From an uncultured Clostridia bacterium (GTDB lineage Bacteria > Bacillota > Clostridia > TANB77 > CAG-508), in the NCBI GenBank assembly GCA_934130025.1, contig CAKOXG010000007.1, forward strand, positions 1 to 44,267: a stretch of 44,267 bases of DNA. Reading direction: 5' to 3'. The notes under the pieces are model-generated. The model saw only the letters and a list, made by a program, of their open reading frames with translations. It searched no databases and was not told the origin of the DNA. Below are positions 39,320-44,267 of this stretch, one piece after another. Positions within the stretch are counted from its first letter, which is position 1. The number at the start of each line of letters is the position of its first letter. Position numbers and translations under genes: made by a program.

Positions 39320-40642
39320 TTACTCTAAGAATCCTTTGTAATGTCTTGTTACAAGTTGAGATTCTAATTGTTGTATTGTCTCTAATGCAACACCTACTAC
39401 AATTAGTATTGATGTTCCTCCAAATGCTATGTTCAAACTTGTGAATTTTGCAAGCATTGGAAGTATTGCTATTAATGCTAAGAACAATCCTCCAACTAAT
39501 GTAATTTTTGAGATTACTGATGATAGGTAATCTGTTGTTGGTTTTCCAGCTCTTATTCCAGGTATGAATCCACCATTTCTCTTGATGTTGCCAGATATTT
39601 CAGCTGGGTTGAACATTGCATAAGTATAGAAATATGTAAATCCTAATATTAATAGTAAGTATACTACTGCATTTCCAACTGTGTATCCGATTCCGACTCC
39701 TGAATATGATGAAGCTATAGAGAATTTATATACTCCAGCCCAGAATCCAGTTTGTGTTGCAATATCTTTTACAAATATTTGTAAAATCATTGCAGGGAAT
39801 GTTAAGAATGATGATGCAAATATTATAGGCATTACCCCTGCCATCGCAAGTTTTAATGGTATATTTGTATTTTGTGCTCCTACCATTCTTCTTCCTACTA
39901 CTTTTTTAGCGTATTGTACTGGAATTCTTCTTTCAGCAAGCTGAACAAATATAACTCCTGCAACAAGTACTAATGCACCTAGTACAACTGCTAAAGCTTT
40001 TATTAATCCTACTGTACTAAATACTCCATCAACAAATATTAACTTCCATACAGCAGAAATTCCACTTGGTAATCCTGATATGATACCAACAAATATTAAC
40101 ATTGAAATTCCATTTCCAATTCCTTTATTGGTAATTTGTTCTCCAAGCCATATAAGTAGTGCAGTTCCTGCCATAAGTGATAGTACTGTAATAAATCCGC
40201 CTAAAAAGCTTGTATCTACGAATATTCCGGTTGATTTATATGAGAAGAATATTCCAAGTCCTTCAATTAATGCCAATACAATTGTAAGTATTTTTGTATA
40301 TTTATTAATTTTAGTTCTTCCTTCTTCTCCGCCTTCCTTAACAAGACGCTCTAGACTAGGAATTACCATTCCTAATAATTGAATAACAATTGACGCTGTG
40401 ATGTAAGGTGTTATAGACATTGCAAATATCGAAAGTCTTGAAAAAGCACCTCCAGATATTGTGTCTATAAGCCCTGTCACACCATTTGTAGCAGCTTTCA
40501 TTTCATTGACTACAGTAAATGTGTCAACTCCTGGAATTGTTATATAACAGCCTAATCTAAAAATTACTATTAACAATAATGTGTATAATAATTTTTTTCT
40601 AACTTCTGGTGTTTTTAACGCATTTTTTATGGTCTTAAACAA
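39320..40642 (-). CDS. secY: SecY, Sec translocon channel
   Basis: 440 aa with about ten membrane helices. Conserved parts include GCYITIPGVD, the plug region GGAFSRLSIFAMSITPYITASI, and the cytoplasmic loop AERRIPVQYAKK that binds SecA and the ribosome. It starts at TTG directly after the rplO stop codon (TAA-TTG), with GAGGTGAT as ribosome site, so it is translationally coupled to rplO. Confidence 0.97.
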   Translation of the reverse strand: MFKTIKNALKTPEVRKKLLYTLLLIVIFRLGCYITIPGVDTFTVVNEMKAATNGVTGLIDTISGGAFSRLSIFAMSITPYITASIVIQLLGMVIPSLERLVKEGGEEGRTKINKYTKILTIVLALIEGLGIFFSYKSTGIFVDTSFLGGFITVLSLMAGTALLIWLGEQITNKGIGNGISMLIFVGIISGLPSGISAVWKLIFVDGVFSTVGLIKALAVVLGALVLVAGVIFVQLAERRIPVQYAKKVVGRRMVGAQNTNIPLKLAMAGVMPIIFASSFLTFPAMILQIFVKDIATQTGFWAGVYKFSIASSYSGVGIGYTVGNAVVYLLLILGFTYFYTYAMFNPAEISGNIKRNGGFIPGIRAGKPTTDYLSSVISKITLVGGLFLALIAILPMLAKFTSLNIAFGGTSILIVVGVALETIQQLESQLVTRHYKGFLE

Positions 40643-41077
40643 TTAGATCACCTCTGCCTTTCCACCTAAAGCTTCGATTTTTTCTTTGGCTGATTTTGTA
40701 AATCTTGAAGCTTTTACATTTACCTTTTTGTCTAATTTACCAGTTCCAAGAATTACAATTCCGTCATTTATTTTTCCGATTATACCTTCTTCAAGTAAGC
40801 TTTCAGCTGTAACATTCTCATTTTTTACTTTTGATAACATTGTTAATGTAACTTCTGTATACTCTAAAGCATGGATATTTGTGAATCCTCTTTTTGGTAA
40901 TCTTCTATATAATGGTGTTTGACCACCTTCGAATCCACGTCTTACTCCGCCACCGCTTCTTGCCTTTTGACCTTTATGACCTCTTCCTGAAGTTTTTCCA
41001 AGTCCAGAACCAACTCCACGACCAACTCTTGTTCTCTTTGTATTTTTTTGTGCTGGTTTTAATTCGTCTAATTTCAT
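40643..41077 (-). CDS. rplO: Ribosomal protein L15
   Basis: 144 aa. The basic Gly-rich N terminus (RVGRGVGSGLGKTSGRGHKG) threads into 23S rRNA; the C-terminal globular part is GGKAEVI. It follows rpsE with no rpmD between. Confidence 0.97.
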   Translation of the reverse strand: MKLDELKPAQKNTKRTRVGRGVGSGLGKTSGRGHKGQKARSGGGVRRGFEGGQTPLYRRLPKRGFTNIHALEYTEVTLTMLSKVKNENVTAESLLEEGIIGKINDGIVILGTGKLDKKVNVKASRFTKSAKEKIEALGGKAEVI

Positions 41078-41145
41078 TTTGCGATTACACCTCCTAATTT
41101 CTAGTTCATTTTAATTAATTTTTGAGTATTTGTTGAATAGAGAAA

Positions 41146-41643
41146 TTACATTATTTCTTCTACTTTCTTTCCTCTCTTCTTTGCAACAGATTCAACTGTT
41201 TGCATGCTCTTTAATCCTTCTATTGTTGCATATACAACATTTCTTGGATTGTTTGTTCCAATTATTTTTGTTCTTATATCTCTATATCCTGCAAGTTCTA
41301 GAACTGGTCTAACACTACCACCAGCAATGATTCCAGTACCTTCTGCTGCTGGTTTTAGCATAACACTTGCACTTCCGAATTTTCCTATAATTTCGTGTGG
41401 TATAGTTGTATCAACTATAGAAACTTCTACAAGATTTTTCTTAGCATCTTCAATAGCTTTCTTTATAGCATCTGGAACTTCGGCTGCTTTACCGTTTCCA
41501 ACACCAACGTGTCCAGCTCCGTCTCCTACAACAACTACTGCACTAAATCTGAAGTTTCTTCCACCCTTAACAACTTTAGCAACTCTGTTTATAGCTACTA
41601 CCTTTTCTTTTAATTCTGTAGAATTCTCTTCTTGCACTTTCAT
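41146..41643 (-). CDS. rpsE: Ribosomal protein S5
   Basis: 165 aa. N-terminal dsRBD-like domain (VVAINRVAKVVKGGRNFRFS, AVVVVGDGAGHVGVG) and C-terminal domain (GTGIIAGGSVRPVLELAGYR). It affects decoding fidelity. Confidence 0.97.
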   Translation of the reverse strand: MKVQEENSTELKEKVVAINRVAKVVKGGRNFRFSAVVVVGDGAGHVGVGNGKAAEVPDAIKKAIEDAKKNLVEVSIVDTTIPHEIIGKFGSASVMLKPAAEGTGIIAGGSVRPVLELAGYRDIRTKIIGTNNPRNVVYATIEGLKSMQTVESVAKKRGKKVEEIM

Positions 41644-41658
41644 TTCCCTCCTTTATTA

Positions 41659-42018
41659 TTAAAACTCTAATCCTGCTTCTCTTGCAGCTTCAGCTAAAGC
41701 TTTTACTACACCATGGTATAAGTATCCACCTCTATCAAAAACAACTGTTGTAATTTTATTTTCTCCAGCTCTTTTTGCAATTAAAGCTCCTAGTTCTTTT
41801 GCTGCTTCAACATTTGCATGCTTTGTTTTTACTTCTTTGTCCAATGTAGATGCTTGAGCTAATGTATTTCCATTAACATCATCAATTACTTGTACAAATA
41901 AGTTTTTATTACTTCTATATACGCATAATCTTGGACGCTCTGGAGTTCCACTTATTTTAGTACGTACACGAATATGTCTTCTCTCTCTTGTAGCTTTTCT
42001 ATCTATCTTTCCAATCAT
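41659..42018 (-). CDS. rplR: Ribosomal protein L18
   Basis: 119 aa. Binds 5S rRNA. Shows RVRTKISGTPERPRLCVYRS and the C-terminal VVFDRGGYLYHGVVKALAEA. Lies 15 bp before rpsE. Confidence 0.97.
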   Translation of the reverse strand: MIGKIDRKATRERRHIRVRTKISGTPERPRLCVYRSNKNLFVQVIDDVNGNTLAQASTLDKEVKTKHANVEAAKELGALIAKRAGENKITTVVFDRGGYLYHGVVKALAEAAREAGLEF

Positions 42019-42080
42019 TTCTTGCTCCTTTCTAACTAATGTAACAGCATTAGTTTTAGTTCTGATTTCGACGTTTAGAA

Positions 42081-42620
42081 TTATTTTTTACCAGCTTTAC
42101 CCTCTTTACGTCTAATATGCTCAGTAGCATATTTGATTCCTTTTCCTCTATAAACCTCTGGTGGACGTTTAGCTCTTACGAAGTTTGCAACTTCTCCTAC
42201 AACTTCCTTATCAATTCCTCTAACTACTATATGGTTAGCGTCTGGAACATCAAATTCAATTCCTGCTGGAGCTTCAACTTCTACTGGATGAGAATATCCT
42301 AAGCTTAATACTAGTTTATTTCCTTGTTTTTGAGCTCTGTATCCTACACCATTTATTTCTAATTCTACTTTAAATTCATTTACAACACCTTCAACCATGT
42401 TATGGATTAAAGCTCTTGTTGTACCATGTAAGCTTTTATTTTGATTTGAATCATCTGGTCTTGAAACTTTTATTTCGTTTCCGTCTAATTCAACTTTTAT
42501 ATTTGGATGAATGTCTCTTTCAAGACTTCCCTTAGGTCCTTTTACAGTGATGTGTTGTCCATCTAGCTTTACTTCAACACCTTGTGGTACTGTAACAGGC
42601 ATATTTCCTATTCTTGACAT
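42081..42620 (-). CDS. rplF: Ribosomal protein L6
   Basis: 179 aa, two L6 folds. MSRIGNMPVTVPQGVEVKLD at the start and KRPPEVYRGKGIKYATEHIR plus the Lys-rich tail at the end. It sits at the factor-binding site of the large subunit. Confidence 0.97.
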   Translation of the reverse strand: MSRIGNMPVTVPQGVEVKLDGQHITVKGPKGSLERDIHPNIKVELDGNEIKVSRPDDSNQNKSLHGTTRALIHNMVEGVVNEFKVELEINGVGYRAQKQGNKLVLSLGYSHPVEVEAPAGIEFDVPDANHIVVRGIDKEVVGEVANFVRAKRPPEVYRGKGIKYATEHIRRKEGKAGKK

Positions 42621-42649
42621 CTTTGTTTTCCCTCCTTTTTGTCATCTAA

Positions 42650-43051
42650 TTACCAAATGTATGCTAGAACCTCTCCACCTAAACCTGCTTCTCTTGCAGC
42701 TTTATCAGTCATAATTCCTTTTGATGTTGAGATTAAAGCTATTCCTAATCCATTTAATACTTTAGGTAATTCATCTTTAGAAGCGTAAACTCTTAATCCT
42801 GGTTTACTAATTCTTTTTAATCCATCGATTACTTTCTTACCTTTTTCAGTATATTTTATTGTAATTCTTATTACACCTTGATTATTTTCTTCTTTTATTT
42901 CCTCATAAGACTTTATATATCCTTCTTCAAATAGAATCTTTGCTATTGCAAGTTTCATATTTGATGCTGGTATATCAACTGTCTTATGCTTAGAATTGCT
43001 CGCATTTCTAATTCTTGTTAGCATATCTGCTATTGGATCTGTTGTAACCAT
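42650..43051 (-). CDS. rpsH: Ribosomal protein S8
   Basis: 133 aa from the ATG of MVTTDPIADMLTRIRNA, the normal S8 start, behind AAGGAGGG. An earlier in-frame ATG eight codons upstream lies over that ribosome site and is rejected. The C terminus has STSKGIMTDKAAREAGLGGE. Confidence 0.96.
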   Translation of the reverse strand: MVTTDPIADMLTRIRNASNSKHKTVDIPASNMKLAIAKILFEEGYIKSYEEIKEENNQGVIRITIKYTEKGKKVIDGLKRISKPGLRVYASKDELPKVLNGLGIALISTSKGIMTDKAAREAGLGGEVLAYIW

Positions 43052-43182
43052 ATTTTCTTTTTCCCTCCTTATCACATTCTCTTATACTAATGTTAAAATT
43101 GATAAATTTCAAATCATTCACGCAAATGTAATTTTATAGTTTTTCATATAAAACTTGTGCGTTTTAACTTTCAACTTATATT

Positions 43183-43368
43183 TTACCAACTTGCTTTCTT
43201 AATTCCTGGAATTTCTCCCTCATGAGCTAATTTTCTGAAGCACTCACGGCAAACTCCATATTTTCTAATGTAAGCATGAGGTCTTCCACATAGCTTGCAT
43301 CTGTTATATTCTCTAGTAGCAAATTTTTGTGGTCTTGCTTGTTTAACCTTTAAAGATTTTTTAGCCAT
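43183..43368 (-). CDS. rpsN: Ribosomal protein S14, type Z (zinc)
   Basis: 61 aa, the short zinc form with CKLCGRPH and CRECF as the four Cys ligands. The 107-bp gap to rpsH holds nothing I can name. Confidence 0.97.
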   Translation of the reverse strand: MAKKSLKVKQARPQKFATREYNRCKLCGRPHAYIRKYGVCRECFRKLAHEGEIPGIKKASW

Positions 43369-43416
43369 TTTTACTCCTTTCTTTATACCAATTCGATATT
43401 CTAAATTAATTAGTTC

Positions 43417-43962
43417 CTATAATTGATTTTTAAAAGGCATACCTAATAACTTTAATAGCTCTTTTGCTTCTTCATCAGTCTTTGCAGTTGTAACGAATAT
43501 AATATCCATTCCTCTTACTCTATCAACCTTTTCGTATTCTATTTCAGGGAATATCAATTGTTCTTTAATTCCCATTGAATAGTTTCCTCTACCATCAAAA
43601 GAATCAGCAGGTACTCCTCTAAAATCTCTTACTCTTGGAAGTGCTACATTGAATAATTTGTTAGCAAAATCATACATTTTTTCTTTTCTTAATGTAACCT
43701 TGCATCCAATTGGCACACCTGCTCTTAATTTAAATGCAGCTATAGCTTTTTTAGATTTTGTTACAATTGCTTTTTGACCTGTTATTTGTGCTAAATCATT
43801 CATAGCATTTTCTAAATCCTTAGGATTTTCCTTTGTATCACCTAATCCTATATTGATAACTATTTTATCAAGCTTTGGAACTTCCATTACTGATTTATAG
43901 TTAAACTTTTTCATTAATTCTGGTACTATTTCTTTTTCATATTGCTCTCTTAATATTTCCAT
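43417..43962 (-). CDS. rplE: Ribosomal protein L5
   Basis: 181 aa. Binds 5S rRNA and the P-site tRNA. Shows KLDKIVINIGLGDTKENPKD, KSKKAIAAFKLRAGVPIGCK and RDFRGVPADSFDGRGNYSMG. Lies 27 bp behind rplX. Confidence 0.97.
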   Translation of the reverse strand: MEILREQYEKEIVPELMKKFNYKSVMEVPKLDKIVINIGLGDTKENPKDLENAMNDLAQITGQKAIVTKSKKAIAAFKLRAGVPIGCKVTLRKEKMYDFANKLFNVALPRVRDFRGVPADSFDGRGNYSMGIKEQLIFPEIEYEKVDRVRGMDIIFVTTAKTDEEAKELLKLLGMPFKNQL

Positions 43963-43989
43963 AAGTCTTTATAGACCTCCTTTCCCTAA

Positions 43990-44267
43990 CTATTTTATTT
44001 TTGCATTGCATTTCTTGCATACACGTGTTTTTTCGCCATTTTCAACTAAATATCCAATTCTTGCTGTCTTTCCACATTTAGGGCAAACTAAAGCAACTTT
44101 GCTTGAATGTATAGCTGCTTCTGAAGGTATAATTCCTCCTTGTTCTCCTTGTTTTCTTGGCTTAACACTCTTTTTTCTTATATTTATACCCTTAACAATT
44201 ATTTTCTCTGTTTTTGGTATTACTTCTAGAATTTCTCCAGTTTTTCCTTTATCATTTCCAGATAAAA
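43990..44267 (-). CDS. rplX: Ribosomal protein L24, partial (start beyond the window)
   Basis: The frame runs off the right edge; 91 C-terminal codons remain. GNDKGKTGEILEVIPKTEKI is the KOW motif end, followed by IVKGINIRKKSVKPRKQGEQ. The C terminus has CPKCGK and CKKC, the zinc-binding variant of L24. Confidence 0.95.
   Translation of the reverse strand, partial: LSGNDKGKTGEILEVIPKTEKIIVKGINIRKKSVKPRKQGEQGGIIPSEAAIHSSKVALVCPKCGKTARIGYLVENGEKTRVCKKCNAKIK

Overview
The window is AT-rich with strong, well-spaced AGGAGG ribosome binding sites. It carries a spoVT-type sporulation regulator, a cortex-lytic-like glycoside hydrolase 18 and Gram-positive (cysteine-containing) ribosomal proteins. 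Together these point to a spore-forming, low-GC member of the Bacillota, most likely an uncultured clostridial lineage. Nothing here fixes genus or species.

Positions 1 to about 4620 are accessory DNA and look like the remains of an integrative/mobilizable element. They hold two identical 77-bp repeats whose 3' ends resemble a tRNA 3' end, a C-terminal scrap of a tyrosine recombinase, and a decayed gene with a C-terminal Cys motif. Next comes a compact locus that I read as a type I toxin-antitoxin module of the par/fst kind. It has a 29-aa hydrophobic peptide with an acidic tail, and a convergent antisense RNA of about 66 nt driven by a perfect promoter. Direct repeats give the antisense RNA complementarity to the peptide start region, the two terminator loops are complementary, and a 5' helix can mask the Shine-Dalgarno. 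Then come an XRE repressor, a palindromic operator, a divergent two-gene cargo operon (unknown 152-aa protein and a transglutaminase-like protein), and a MobV-type relaxase that has lost its N terminus.

Positions 4650 to 33600 are chromosomal housekeeping genes. A MarR regulator with a perfect promoter heads an operon with a membrane zinc peptidase and a heterodimeric ABC exporter with one degenerate ATP site. DUF378 and small-multidrug-export membrane proteins follow, then secG-rnr, nfeD plus stomatin, and ruvA-rarA diverging from deoD. After greA and two sparsely understood genes comes a glycolytic operon gap-pgk-tpiA-gpmI that ends in a YezG/DUF600-like gene. The block closes with an odd 83-aa protein, spoVT, a recD2-comF-KAP NTPase operon and a small glycosyltransferase-like protein.

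Positions 33600 to the end, read leftwards, are the spc and alpha ribosomal operons: rplX (cut by the window edge)-rplE-rpsN-rpsH-rplF-rplR-rpsE-rplO-secY, a terminator, a new consensus promoter, then adk-map-infA-rpmJ-rpsM-rpsK-rpsD-rpoA-rplQ and a terminator. rpmD (L30) is missing from its usual place and L17 carries a large internal insertion.

The most interesting system is the antisense-RNA-controlled peptide locus at 1275-1589. Other points worth checking are the XRE-controlled transglutaminase operon, the tandem repeats at the left edge, the immunity-like gene at the end of the glycolytic operon, and the KAP NTPase joined to recD2-comF.
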